A DNA stretch of 64,000 bases from NCBI RefSeq assembly GCF_000427825.1, contig NZ_ATYT01000003.1:574157-638156 (forward strand). Direction: 5' to 3'. The notes below the pieces were generated by a model. The model made no database searches. It was given only the letters and a program-made list of their open reading frames with translations, and was not told where the DNA came from. This document shows positions 15,603 through 24,340 of the stretch, piece after piece; position 1 is the stretch's first letter, and every line of letters begins with the position of its first letter. Origin of the DNA: Thermocrispum municipale DSM 44069 (GTDB lineage: Bacteria > Actinomycetota > Actinomycetes > Mycobacteriales > Pseudonocardiaceae). The position numbers and the translations under genes were made by a program.

Positions 15603-17081
15603 TCAGCGCGGCCCGATGGCGTCCAGCAGGGTCTGCACGTGGTGCGGCTCGATCGACTTCAGAACGGTCAGGCCGAGGTCGCCGTAGGTCCGCAGCGGGC
15701 TGACGTAGTGCTGGCCGTCGACCTCGACGGTGACCACGCCCAGGCTCTTGGTGAACAGGTTCTGCACGACCTCGATGATCGGCTCGACGGCCTGCGGCGG
15801 AATGTCCGACGGCACGTCGGCCCGCATCCGGTCGGCCAGATCGTTCGCGCACAGCCGCTGGCTGCGGCCGTCGGCCTGCACCGTGTAGCAGTCGCCGTCC
15901 TTGGTCACCGAGATCTGCCGGGTCACGCCGTCGTCGTTGATCACGACCTCCAGCTCACGCAGCGTCAGCCGGGTGCCGCCGCTGACCGACTCCTCGTCGG
16001 TCTCCAGCTTGGTCACCTCGAACGGCAGCGGCGGTCGGGGTGGGCCGGCCTTCTCGATCAGCAGCGGACCGAGGTCGTGCAGCACTCCCATCTCGTCCGG
16101 CGGCAGTACCTCGATGACTTTCTGCAGGTCGGACGTGCGGACACCCTCGATCAGCTTCTTCACCGCGGCGTTGGGCGAATCGGCACCGACCGCGGGCGTC
16201 GACGACGAGGGCCACTGCTCGCCTGCGTCCTGCAACGCGTAGTAGGCGATGGTGTAGAACAGGCTCGGATACCACTCGCCGTCGACGTTCACCGTCGCGA
16301 TGTAGATCGGCTCGCCGCCGCGCTGGACCACTTCACCGATGTCCAGCGTGCCGCTCGGGCTCTCCGCCTCCAGCTCGGCCTGGTCCTGCGGGTCGATGAC
16401 GGCGTCCTTGAACTTCTTCGCCAACGGGATCTGGTCGAAGTCACTGCTGAACCTGATCGTGCCGTCGGTGAGCGCGGCCATCGTGACGTGGTCGTTGATC
16501 TTCTTGGCGCGCTTGTCGTCGAAAACCAGCTCCTCGGTGGCCTCCATGGTGACGCCGGACAGCTTCTCCGGGTCCGCGCTCGAGTCCAGGATCTCGAGGC
16601 GCTTCAGCTCGTCGACGTAGTCGGTGACCATGTCGGACAACACCGCGGACTCGGCCGGTGCGAGCGAGTCCATCATGCCGACGACATCGCCCTGCTGGAC
16701 GGCGGCCAGCATCGTGTTGGCCGCCTCGCTCGGCGTCTCGGCACCGGCCGGGCTGCTCAGCGAAATGGCCAGCCAGGTCGCCACGCCGCCCGCCACCGCG
16801 ATCAAGGCGACGACGAGCCCGACGATCAGGCCGCGCTTACGGCGACGGGGTGGCCGGCCACCGGGGTAGCCGCCCGGCGGGAACGGTCCGTAATGCCCTT
16901 GCCCCTGGTAGGGCTGCTGGGGGAACTGAGCGGTCTGCGGATAGGGGCCGCCCTGCCACTGCTGCTGTTGCTGCTGCCAGTCCTGCTGTCCTGGCGTGGG
17001 CTGCCCTGGGACGGGCGGTTGCTGCTGCCACTGGGGATAGTTCCCGGGGTCGTTCGGGCCCCCTTGTCCTGGATACGTCAT
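15603..17081 (-). CDS. Membrane-anchored protein with Gln/Pro-rich N-terminus, function unknown
   Basis: The 492-residue protein begins with about 75 residues rich in Gln, Pro, Gly and Tyr (a run of five Gln near residue 38), then an Arg/Lys cluster and one membrane segment (about 84-108). The rest is extracytoplasmic: SEAANTMLAAVQQGDVVGMM and later SPNAAVKKLIEGVRTSDLQK look like repeated NTF2/DUF4878-like units. Homologues in actinomycetes are sometimes misnamed FliL; no flagellar gene is nearby. It faces the two-component cassette tail to tail. No function can be assigned. Confidence 0.75.
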   Translation of the reverse strand: MTYPGQGGPNDPGNYPQWQQQPPVPGQPTPGQQDWQQQQQQWQGGPYPQTAQFPQQPYQGQGHYGPFPPGGYPGGRPPRRRKRGLIVGLVVALIAVAGGVATWLAISLSSPAGAETPSEAANTMLAAVQQGDVVGMMDSLAPAESAVLSDMVTDYVDELKRLEILDSSADPEKLSGVTMEATEELVFDDKRAKKINDHVTMAALTDGTIRFSSDFDQIPLAKKFKDAVIDPQDQAELEAESPSGTLDIGEVVQRGGEPIYIATVNVDGEWYPSLFYTIAYYALQDAGEQWPSSSTPAVGADSPNAAVKKLIEGVRTSDLQKVIEVLPPDEMGVLHDLGPLLIEKAGPPRPPLPFEVTKLETDEESVSGGTRLTLRELEVVINDDGVTRQISVTKDGDCYTVQADGRSQRLCANDLADRMRADVPSDIPPQAVEPIIEVVQNLFTKSLGVVTVEVDGQHYVSPLRTYGDLGLTVLKSIEPHHVQTLLDAIGPR

Positions 17082-17137
17082 CCCGTGGTCCTCTCCTCAT
17101 GCCGCAGGCGACGCCCTCGGCCGTCGGTCTGCCGGCG

Positions 17138-17605
17138 CTACCGGTGTGCCGGACGAGCGGCGGAGCGGCGCGCCAGCAGGGCCGCAACCGACCCGACGAG
17201 CGCGACCGCTGCGCCGAAGCTGGTGGTCAGCGGGCCGGCGGCGACGACAGTGACGACACCGGAACCGCCGGAACCTAGGACGTAGGCAGCCAATGCGACG
17301 GTTCCCGCCAGAAAAGACACGATAACGGCGAATCCGGCAGCCGTTCGAATCAATCCGATTACGTAGACCGCGATACAAATCGCACACAAGAGTGGAATCG
17401 CGATCCAGCCGGCGAGTGCGACGTCGAGCAGCGGGGCGTCCCACGGCCCCAGCCTGCCCGCCACGCCGGCCGCTTCGAAACTGCTGCGCAGCACGGCGCC
17501 GGAACGGAGCCAGGGAAGAAACCCGCCGATACCGACCGCGAGCAGGCCCGCGATCGCGAACAGCGCGCTGACCAGGACCGGTGCGGGATAACGAGCTATC
17601 GACAC
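17138..17605 (-). CDS. Small four-helix membrane protein, unknown function
   Basis: The 155-residue protein is mostly four hydrophobic segments separated by short loops (LVSALFAIAGLLAVGIGGFL, WIAIPLLCAICIAVYVIGLI, FAVIVSFLAGTVALAAYVL and a C-terminal helix). It ends in a basic tail. GTG 17605 is the first start. It follows the divergent NlpC/P60 promoter region and precedes the Gln/Pro-rich membrane protein on the same strand with a 56-bp gap, so the two are probably co-transcribed. I recognise no family beyond general actinobacterial membrane proteins. Confidence 0.7.
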   Translation of the reverse strand: MSIARYPAPVLVSALFAIAGLLAVGIGGFLPWLRSGAVLRSSFEAAGVAGRLGPWDAPLLDVALAGWIAIPLLCAICIAVYVIGLIRTAAGFAVIVSFLAGTVALAAYVLGSGGSGVVTVVAAGPLTTSFGAAVALVGSVAALLARRSAARPAHR

Positions 17606-17870
17606 GACGCGTTCCGGCTTCCTTCCTCAGTGGCGGGGGACTTCCGGATGACGATCAACAGTAGCCGCCACGGCCGAATTTCCGCGGCGTAGTACGCCAT
17701 CCGGATGTGCGCTGCGTCGGCCAACCCGCCGTGGTAGCTGGGGCTGAAGTGTCCAGTTCTGTCTGAGTGACGGGTGGCAACAGAGAGACAAATGTGGCAG
17801 AGTCAGCCTACTGAGGTAGGCGGTACGCGCATGTGGAGGGCAGCGGGCCGCCGATCGGGAGGTGGAGACC

Positions 17871-19202
17871 GTGACCACGCACTCGCCCGCTCAGGGCCGG
17901 CGTCGACGGTGGCTGGCCGCGGTGGCGATCGGTGTCGTCCTCGCCGCAGGCAATCCGGCCGAGGCCACTGCCGTTCCGCCACCCCCGCCGAACCCGAGTG
18001 ACGAGGAGCTGCACAGCAGCCGCTGGCAGGAACGCAACAGGGCGAACAAAGTCGGCGAGCTGACCAACCGGCTGGCGTGGGCGCAATCGCGGTTGAACCG
18101 GCTGCGGGACGAGGTCGCGCGCAAGCAGGAACTGGCCAACAAGGCTCGCGTCGACGCCCAGACGGCGAAGGACAAGGCGAAGCAGGCCAAGCTGGCGGCC
18201 GCCGACGCACGTAATGCGTCGAAGTTGGCCGGCCGAGAGGTCAAGCGGGCGGAAGAGGCCAAGGACCGCTTCGTCGCCGGCAGCTACCGGCAGGGCAGCA
18301 CCATGGGTGGGCTGTCGGCCTACCTCTCCTCCGACAACCCCGCTGAGGTGCTCGAACGGGCCCAGGTGTTGTCGGCGGTCAGCGACAGCCAGCTGGACGC
18401 CATCGCGGAGCTGAAGAAGGCGCGTATCGCCAAGGCGAACGCGGAAGCCGCGGCACGGAAAGCATTACAGGTCGCCAAGCAACGCCAGGCGGAGGCCGAG
18501 GAGGCCGAGCAGGCCGCGAAGCAGGCGTTCGACGCCGCGGTCGAGGCCCGCAAGTCCCAGTACTCCCGCACCGCCGACCTGCAGGCGGAGAAGGAGCGCC
18601 TGGCCAAGCTGCTGTGGCAGGCCCAGAAGAAGGTCCGTGGGCTGGAGGGCCAGCGGCAGCGCTACGAGGAGTGGAAAGAGGCCAAGCGCCGCGAAGAGCA
18701 GCTGAAGGCGCAACAGGCCGCGCTGAACAACTCCGGTGGAGGCGGCGGTGGCGGGATTCCGTCCGGCTCGTCGGCGCCGGCTGGTGCCACCGTCGAGGCG
18801 GTCATCGCGCGGGCGATGTCGCAGATCGGCGTGCCGTACGCGTGGGGCGGAGGGAATGCCAACGGCCCCACGTACGGCATCCGCGACGGCGGCGTGGCCG
18901 ACTCGTACGGTGACTACAAGAAGATCGGCTTCGACTGCTCGGGCCTGATGATCTACGCCTTCGCCGGGGTGAAGGCACTGCCGCACTACAGCGGTTACCA
19001 GTACCACGCCGGTCGGCACGTGCCGCTGTCCCAGGCCCGGCGAGGCGACATGCTGTTCTGGGGCAACGGCGGCATCCACCACGTCGCGCTGTACCTGGGC
19101 AACGGGCAGATGATCGAAGCGCCGCAATCGGGCATGCACGTGCGCGTCACCGCGGTGCGCTACGACGACATCCTGCCGTACGCGACGCGACTGATCGGCT
19201 AG
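17871..19202 (+). CDS. Secreted NlpC/P60 peptidoglycan endopeptidase (RipA-like)
   Basis: The 443-residue protein has a signal peptide (LAAVAIGVVLAAGNPAEA), a long Ala/Lys/Glu-rich coiled coil (about residues 45-285), a Gly-rich hinge and a C-terminal NlpC/P60 domain. Catalytic Cys356 lies in GFDCSGLM and His404 in GGIHHVALYLG. This is the RipA/RpfB-interacting hydrolase layout; it cuts the D-Glu-mDAP bond and helps daughter-cell separation. GTG 17871 was preferred over GTG 17862 because GGGAGG then sits eight bases upstream; the earlier start would overlap it. It is probably a single-gene unit. Confidence 0.92.
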   Translation: MTTHSPAQGRRRRWLAAVAIGVVLAAGNPAEATAVPPPPPNPSDEELHSSRWQERNRANKVGELTNRLAWAQSRLNRLRDEVARKQELANKARVDAQTAKDKAKQAKLAAADARNASKLAGREVKRAEEAKDRFVAGSYRQGSTMGGLSAYLSSDNPAEVLERAQVLSAVSDSQLDAIAELKKARIAKANAEAAARKALQVAKQRQAEAEEAEQAAKQAFDAAVEARKSQYSRTADLQAEKERLAKLLWQAQKKVRGLEGQRQRYEEWKEAKRREEQLKAQQAALNNSGGGGGGGIPSGSSAPAGATVEAVIARAMSQIGVPYAWGGGNANGPTYGIRDGGVADSYGDYKKIGFDCSGLMIYAFAGVKALPHYSGYQYHAGRHVPLSQARRGDMLFWGNGGIHHVALYLGNGQMIEAPQSGMHVRVTAVRYDDILPYATRLIG

Positions 19203-19232
19203 TGGCCGCAGCCCGGCGGCCATACTGGAGCC

Positions 19233-19799
19233 ATGGCTGACCGGCCGCTGTACGCGGTGATCCTCGCCGGCGGCGCCGCTCGGCGCATGTCCGGCCAGGA
19301 CAAGCCGATGCTGCCGATCGCGGGCAAGCCTCTGCTCGAGCACGTCCTCGACGCAGTCACTGCAGCCAGTGACGTCGTGGTGGTCGGCCCGCGTCGTGAC
19401 GGCATCCGCGACGTCCGGTGGACGTGCGAACAGCCGCCCGGAGGCGGGCCGGTAGCCGCGCTGACCGCCGGGCTTGCCGCGTTCGCGGATGCTGAGAGCG
19501 CCGATGTCGCCGTCCTCGCCGCGGACCTTCCCGGCTTGCGCCCGTCCACGATCGGGCGCCTCCGTGCGGCCATGCGTGGGGCCGACGGCGCGGTGCTGGT
19601 CGACGAGACGGGACATCGACAATGGCTGACCGGCGTGTGGGACGGCCAGGCGCTGGCCAGAGTGCTTCCTGCGGAGCCAGCTGGGCGCTCGATACGTCGA
19701 ACCCTGGGCCCGTTGCGTGTGATCGAGGTGCCCGCGCACCCAGGGGAGGCGGTCGATGTCGACACGCCGGAGGACGTCGCACGGCTCCGCGCGCGGTGA
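19233..19799 (+). CDS. mobA: Molybdenum cofactor guanylyltransferase
   Basis: The 188-residue nucleotidyltransferase has the GTP-binding motif AVILAGGAARRMSGQDKPML at residues 8-27 and VAVLAADLPGLRP for metal binding. MobA transfers GMP to molybdopterin to form the dinucleotide cofactor of many molybdoenzymes. Length is normal. No other cofactor genes are adjacent, as is often seen in actinomycetes. Other NTP-transferases (MocA-like) remain possible. Confidence 0.85.
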   Translation: MADRPLYAVILAGGAARRMSGQDKPMLPIAGKPLLEHVLDAVTAASDVVVVGPRRDGIRDVRWTCEQPPGGGPVAALTAGLAAFADAESADVAVLAADLPGLRPSTIGRLRAAMRGADGAVLVDETGHRQWLTGVWDGQALARVLPAEPAGRSIRRTLGPLRVIEVPAHPGEAVDVDTPEDVARLRAR

Positions 19800-19801
19800 T
19801 T

Positions 19802-19825
19802 GTGTGACCTTCACAGCGGTCACAC
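19802..19825. promoter_or_regulatory. Inverted repeat upstream of the moxR operon
   Basis: GTGTGACC and GGTCACAC are perfect 8-bp arms separated by 8 bp, located 49-72 bp before the moxR start. The stretch also contains TTCACAGCG next to GTCACACCG, a tandem resembling the GTCACA-type sites of MtrA, the actinobacterial cell-division regulator. It is probably an operator; the protein that binds is not known. Confidence 0.4.
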
Positions 19826-19873
19826 CGGTGATCACGCACGCTTGACGGTGCAGAGGTCTACGAGGAGGCAGTA

Positions 19874-20953
19874 GTGATCCAACCCGGCCAGTCGTCCGAC
19901 GAGCGGCAGCCGACTCCCGCGCTCGATGCCGAGCAGCTGGAGCGCACGGTGTTCGAGGTCAAGCGGATCATCGTCGGTCAGGACCGGTTGGTGGAACGCA
20001 TGCTGGTCGGCTTGCTGGCCAAGGGGCATCTGCTGCTGGAAGGTGTGCCCGGCGTGGCGAAGACGCTGGCGGTGGAGACGTTCGCCCGGGTCGTCGGTGG
20101 CTCGTTCGCGCGCGTCCAGTTCACCCCGGACCTGGTGCCCGCCGACATCCTCGGTACCCGGATCTACCGCCAGGGCGAGGAGAAGTTCGACGTCGAGCTC
20201 GGCCCGGTCGTGGCCAACTTCGTGCTGGCCGACGAGATCAACCGGGCCCCGGCGAAAGTGCAGTCGGCGATGCTGGAGGTGATGGCCGAGCGGCATGTGT
20301 CGATCGGCGGCAAGACCTTCCCGATGCCCGACCCGTTCCTCGTGCTGGCCACGCAGAACCCGATCGAGAACGAAGGCGTCTACCCGCTGCCGGAGGCGCA
20401 GCGCGACCGGTTCCTGTTCAAGATCGTCGTCGACTACCCGACGGCCGAGGAGGAGCGGGAGATCATCTACCGGATGGGTGTCGAGCCGCCCACCCCGACG
20501 CAGGTGCTCACCCCGGCCGAACTGGTCCGGTTGCAGGGCGTGGCCTCGCAGGTGTTCGTGCACCACGCGCTGGTCGACTACACCGTCCGGCTGGTCATGG
20601 CCACGCGGACCCCGGCAGACCATGGCCTGTCCGACCTCGCCGGCTGGGTGTCCTACGGAGCTTCGCCGCGCGCGAGCTTGGGCATCATCGCCGCCGCGCG
20701 CGCTCTGGCGCTGATCCGTGGCCGCGACTACGTCCTTCCGCAAGATGTGGTCGACGTGGCCCCGGACGTCCTCCGTCACCGCCTGGTGCTGTCCTACGAC
20801 GCGCTGGCCGACGGCGTGCCGCTGGACCACATCATCACCAGGGTGTTGCAGACGGTTCCGTTGCCGCAGGTGTCCGCGCGTCCGCAGGGCAACGGCGCGC
20901 CGGGCGGCCAGAACGGCCCCGGGCAGCCGTTGCCGTCCAGCCCGGGACGGTAA
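19874..20953 (+). CDS. MoxR-type AAA+ ATPase
   Basis: The 359-residue ATPase has Walker A GVPGVAKT (residues 57-64), Walker B FVLADEINRAP, sensor 1 LVLATQNPIENEG and a C-terminal lid. MoxR proteins act as chaperones that help mature or activate VWA-domain partners. The GTG start has GAGGAGG close upstream. DUF58 and VWA genes follow immediately, giving the standard MoxR-DUF58-VWA operon (Rv1479-1481 in M. tuberculosis). The last 30 residues are a Gly/Pro-rich tail. Confidence 0.93.
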   Translation: MIQPGQSSDERQPTPALDAEQLERTVFEVKRIIVGQDRLVERMLVGLLAKGHLLLEGVPGVAKTLAVETFARVVGGSFARVQFTPDLVPADILGTRIYRQGEEKFDVELGPVVANFVLADEINRAPAKVQSAMLEVMAERHVSIGGKTFPMPDPFLVLATQNPIENEGVYPLPEAQRDRFLFKIVVDYPTAEEEREIIYRMGVEPPTPTQVLTPAELVRLQGVASQVFVHHALVDYTVRLVMATRTPADHGLSDLAGWVSYGASPRASLGIIAAARALALIRGRDYVLPQDVVDVAPDVLRHRLVLSYDALADGVPLDHIITRVLQTVPLPQVSARPQGNGAPGGQNGPGQPLPSSPGR

Positions 20954-20959
20954 GGCGCC

Positions 20960-21895
20960 GTGGCTCGACGTGAAGAGCACGCGTGGGCTCCGCCGGTGCT
21001 GCAGGGCGACCGGCTCGAGGCGGGCTTGCGCATGCTGGAGCTGGAGGTCCGGCGGCGGCTGGACGGGCTGCTCCAGGGCAACCACCTCGGCCTGGTTCCC
21101 GGTCCGGGATCGGAACCGGGGGAGGCCCGGCCGTACCAGCCGGGCGACGACGTGCGCCGGATGGACTGGGCCGTCACGGCGCGTACCACGGTCCCGCACA
21201 TTCGCGACACGGTCGCCGATCGCGAGTTGGAGACGTGGGTCGTCGCGGACCTGTCCGCCAGCCTCGACTTCGGATCGGCGGTATGTGAGAAGCGCGATCT
21301 GGTCGTCTGCGCCGTCGCCGCGATCGCGCATCTGACCGGTGGGGGTGGCAACCGCATCGGCGCGCTGATCTCCAACGGTGAGACGACCAAGCGGATCCCG
21401 GCGCGTGGCGGATTGGCGCACGCCCGGGGCCTGGTCAAGACGGTCGCGCAGACGCCGCGCGCTCCGGAAGGCACTCGGGGCGATCTGGCCGAGGCGATCG
21501 AGCAACTGCGGAGACCGCCGCGCCGCCGCGGGCTGGCCGTGGTGATCTCGGACTTCCTGGGGGAGCAGGACTGGCAGCACCCGTTGCGGGCGCTGTCGCA
21601 GCGGCACGACTTGATCGGGGTGGAGATCGTCGATCCGCGGGACATCGACCTGCCGGAAGTGGGCACCGTCGTGCTGTCCGATCCGGAGACGGGCAAGCAG
21701 CGCGAGGTGCACGCCTCACCGCTGCTGCGCAGGGAGTTCGCGGCGGCCGCGCGGGAGCATCGCGACGAGGTCGCCGCGGGCTTGCGCCGGGCGGGAGCGG
21801 CGCACCTGGTGCTGCGCACCGACTCGGATTGGATCGCCGACATGGTGCGGTTCGTGGTCGCGCGGAAAAGACGCTGGTCAGGAGCGGTCCGATGA
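20960..21895 (+). CDS. DUF58 domain protein of the MoxR operon
   Basis: The 311-residue protein has the DUF58 signature GEARPYQPGDDVRRMDWAVT (about residues 54-73) followed by a VWA-like fold (ETWVVADLSASLDFGS). No membrane segment is obvious. It starts 6 bp after moxR and overlaps the VWA gene by 4 bp. Members work with MoxR on an unknown envelope or complex-assembly task. Confidence 0.9.
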   Translation: MARREEHAWAPPVLQGDRLEAGLRMLELEVRRRLDGLLQGNHLGLVPGPGSEPGEARPYQPGDDVRRMDWAVTARTTVPHIRDTVADRELETWVVADLSASLDFGSAVCEKRDLVVCAVAAIAHLTGGGGNRIGALISNGETTKRIPARGGLAHARGLVKTVAQTPRAPEGTRGDLAEAIEQLRRPPRRRGLAVVISDFLGEQDWQHPLRALSQRHDLIGVEIVDPRDIDLPEVGTVVLSDPETGKQREVHASPLLRREFAAAAREHRDEVAAGLRRAGAAHLVLRTDSDWIADMVRFVVARKRRWSGAVR

Positions 21896-22875
21896 GCTTT
21901 TCCGACTTTTCCTCACCCGCGTGGTTCCTGTTGCTGATCGGTGTGGCGCTGCTCGTCGTCGGCTACGTCCTGGTGCAGCGCCAGCGCAAGAAGCGGACGA
22001 TGCGGTTCGCCAACCTGGCGTTGCTGGAGAAGGTCGGCGCCAAGCGGCAGGGCCCGGTGCGGCACGTGCCCGCCGCGTTGCTGACCGTCTCGTTGATCCT
22101 GTTGATCACCGCGATGGCCGGCCCCACGGCGGATCAGAAGGTGCCACGCAACCGGGCGACGGTCATGCTGGTGATCGACGTGTCGCTGTCGATGGAGGCC
22201 GACGACGTGAAGCCGACCAGGCTGGCAGCCGCGCAGGAGTCGGCCACGTCGTTCGTCCGCGGCATGACACCCGGCATCAATCTGGGGCTGATCTCGTTCG
22301 CGGGGACGCCGAGCCTGCTGGTCCCGCCGACCACCGAGCGGGAAAGCGCGGTTCGGGCGATCAAGAACCTCAAACTCGCCGAGTCGACCGCCACGGGCGA
22401 AGGCATCTTCGCCGCTCTGGACGCGATCGAAGGGTTCTCCTCGGTGACCGGTGGAGCGTCCGGGCCGCCGCCCGCGCGCATCGTGTTGATGGCCGACGGC
22501 AAGCAGACGGTGCCGACCACGGACATGAACGACCCGCGTGGCGCCTACACCGCGGCCCGGGAGGCCAAGAAGGCGAACGTGCCGATCTCGACGATCTCGT
22601 TCGGTACCGAGCACGGCACGGTGGACATCGGCGGCCGGACGTTCGACGTCGAGGTCGACGACGAGGCGATGCGGCGGATCGCGGAGATCTCCGGCGGCGA
22701 CTTCTACAAGGCCGCGACGGGGGAGGAGCTCAAGCGGGTCTATGACGACCTCGGCGAGCAGATCGGCTACGAGATCAAGAAGGCCGACGCCAGCAGGCCG
22801 TGGTTGACGTTGGGCACGCTGATGCTGCTGGGCGCCGCCGGCACCTCGCTGTTCATCGGCCAGCGGCTGCCGTAG
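21892..22875 (+). CDS. Membrane-anchored VWA-domain protein (BatA-like)
   Basis: The 327-residue protein has N-terminal membrane segments (about 10-28 and 60-78), a von Willebrand A domain with MIDAS motif DVSLS (Asp96, Ser98, Ser100) and a C-terminal membrane helix. ATG 21892 overlaps the DUF58 stop. The VWA domain binds a divalent cation and protein ligands, and MoxR is the likely chaperone. It is the last gene of the operon. Confidence 0.92.
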   Translation: MSFSDFSSPAWFLLLIGVALLVVGYVLVQRQRKKRTMRFANLALLEKVGAKRQGPVRHVPAALLTVSLILLITAMAGPTADQKVPRNRATVMLVIDVSLSMEADDVKPTRLAAAQESATSFVRGMTPGINLGLISFAGTPSLLVPPTTERESAVRAIKNLKLAESTATGEGIFAALDAIEGFSSVTGGASGPPPARIVLMADGKQTVPTTDMNDPRGAYTAAREAKKANVPISTISFGTEHGTVDIGGRTFDVEVDDEAMRRIAEISGGDFYKAATGEELKRVYDDLGEQIGYEIKKADASRPWLTLGTLMLLGAAGTSLFIGQRLP

Positions 22876-22944
22876 CCCCGGCGCCGGCCGCCGCAGCGAA
22901 GTGCTCCTGTTGGAGGCGCTCGGACTGCGTGGAGTGCGGCCGGA

Positions 22945-23454
22945 TCAGGCCGACTGCCGAACGGGCGGTTCTTCGTCGATGCGCACGAGATCGACGTCGT
23001 CCACGCGGTAACCGACGCCGCGCACGGTGTTGATCAACGGCAGGTCGTCGCCCAGCTTGCGGCGTAACCGACGGATGTGCACGTCGATGGTGCGGGTTCG
23101 ATACGGCGCGGACAGCTTCCACACGGTTGCCATAAGTGCGTCGCGTCGGTGTACCTGGCCGGGGTTGCGGCACAGGAAGAGCAGCAAGTCGTATTCCAGT
23201 CGCGTCAGAGGGACGTTCTGACCGTCGCGCAGGACGCGGCGCTGGGCGCACAGGATGCGCACCGGCGGCTCACGCCGCAGCCGGGTCGGCACGAGCTCGG
23301 GAGCGGGCGCTGCGCCGTGCACGGTCATCTGGAGCCCGGGCAGCTCGGCCGCGGAGCGGATGGCTTCGGCGAGCTGTGCCCCGACCGTGTATACGCGCTC
23401 CGCAGGAACGGTGAGCTGCAGAACGACGGTCAGGCTGGTGTTTGTGCTGGTCAC
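22945..23454 (-). CDS. Winged-helix (OmpR-type) regulator without a receiver domain
   Basis: The 169-residue protein has a C-terminal OmpR/PhoB DNA-binding domain (PLTRLEYDLLLFLCRNPGQV, RTIDVHIRRLRRKLGDDLPL, NTVRGVGYRVDD). The first 65 residues contain no receiver motifs; TVPAERVYTVGAQLAEAIRS looks like a small alpha/beta segment. It therefore cannot be phosphorylated in the usual way and may work constitutively or with a partner. GTG 23454 is divergent from the IclR gene, 118 bp away. Confidence 0.8.
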   Translation of the reverse strand: MTSTNTSLTVVLQLTVPAERVYTVGAQLAEAIRSAAELPGLQMTVHGAAPAPELVPTRLRREPPVRILCAQRRVLRDGQNVPLTRLEYDLLLFLCRNPGQVHRRDALMATVWKLSAPYRTRTIDVHIRRLRRKLGDDLPLINTVRGVGYRVDDVDLVRIDEEPPVRQSA

Positions 23455-23572
23455 AAAGCCACTGTCGCAGATCCGAGCAGTTGTGGAAATGCTTCCTGCT
23501 ATATGGAAAGTTCTGGCCAGGGGTGGCGAGGTAGTTCGCTCGGCCGGAGCTGGTGTGTGCCAGGATTGACCC

Positions 23573-24340
23573 GTGCCTGATCAGCGCAGCCGCACCGGAG
23601 CCCAAGCCATCGAGCGTGCACTCGGCGTGCTGCGCTGCTTCGAATCCGCGACCGACCTGGGTATCACCGAGATCGCCCGCCGCACCGGTCTGAGCATCAG
23701 CACGGCACACCGCGTCACCAAGGCGTTGACCGAAGGGGGGCTGCTGACGCAGGACCCGAAGACCGAGCGCTATCAGCTCGGTCCGACGCTGGTGGTGCTG
23801 GGCAACAAGGCGGCCAGGGGACTGGGCTACGACCCCGCGCTGCCGTCGCTGCGGGCGCTGTCGACCGACACCGGCGAGTCCGTGAACCTGGGAATCCGGG
23901 CCGGCACCGACGTGCAGGTGGTGCTGGACGTCGCCTCGGCACAGCCGTTGCGTTTCGCTCAGCAGCCGGGTACGCGGGTGCCGCTGCACACGTCCGCGAT
24001 GGGCAAGTGCCTGCTCGCGTTCGCCGGGGACATCGAGGCCGAGATCGCGGAGCTGGGGGAGCTGCCGCCCATCACCGAAAAGACGATCACCGACCCGGCG
24101 GAGCTGGCGGACGAGCTTCGGCGCGTGCGCGAGCGTGGCTGGGCGCTCAACGACGAGGAGCGGCACGCCGGCGTGCGCACGGTGGCCGTTCCGGTACTGA
24201 GCTCCGACGGCGGCGTGGTCGCCGCGATCGCGGTGCAGGGACCGACGGTGCGGATCACCGACGAGAAGATCAGCGAACTGACTGAGCGATTGCGGGTTGC
24301 GGCGGAGGAAGTGGGCCCGCTGCTGCTCGCCACGCGGTGA
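23573..24340 (+). CDS. IclR family transcriptional regulator
   Basis: The 255-residue protein has an N-terminal winged helix (GITEIARRTGLSISTAHRVT) and an IclR effector domain (LPSLRALSTDTGESVNLGIR, GTRVPLHTSAMGKCLLAF, RGWALNDEERHAGVRTVAVP). The arrangement is the standard one for regulators of aromatic or small-acid catabolism. No catabolic operon is adjacent, so its target is unknown. Its 3' end overlaps the convergent CBS-BON gene by 71 bp. GTG 23573 is the start. Confidence 0.9.
   Translation: MPDQRSRTGAQAIERALGVLRCFESATDLGITEIARRTGLSISTAHRVTKALTEGGLLTQDPKTERYQLGPTLVVLGNKAARGLGYDPALPSLRALSTDTGESVNLGIRAGTDVQVVLDVASAQPLRFAQQPGTRVPLHTSAMGKCLLAFAGDIEAEIAELGELPPITEKTITDPAELADELRRVRERGWALNDEERHAGVRTVAVPVLSSDGGVVAAIAVQGPTVRITDEKISELTERLRVAAEEVGPLLLATR

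Noticed and set aside
15603-17081. A FliL flagellar role for the Gln/Pro-rich membrane protein
   Set aside because: No FliL motifs or flagellar genes are present; the name is a frequent misannotation.
17606-17870. A possible c-di-AMP riboswitch upstream of the NlpC/P60 gene
   Set aside because: Although this gene class often has one, no GGGTGAATC or CTAAC-type block could be found in the 265 bp.
19832-21712. A 626-codon open frame on the minus strand
   Set aside because: It is antisense to moxR and DUF58, has no family resemblance, and its Arg/His/Gln-rich composition is typical of a GC-rich shadow frame.
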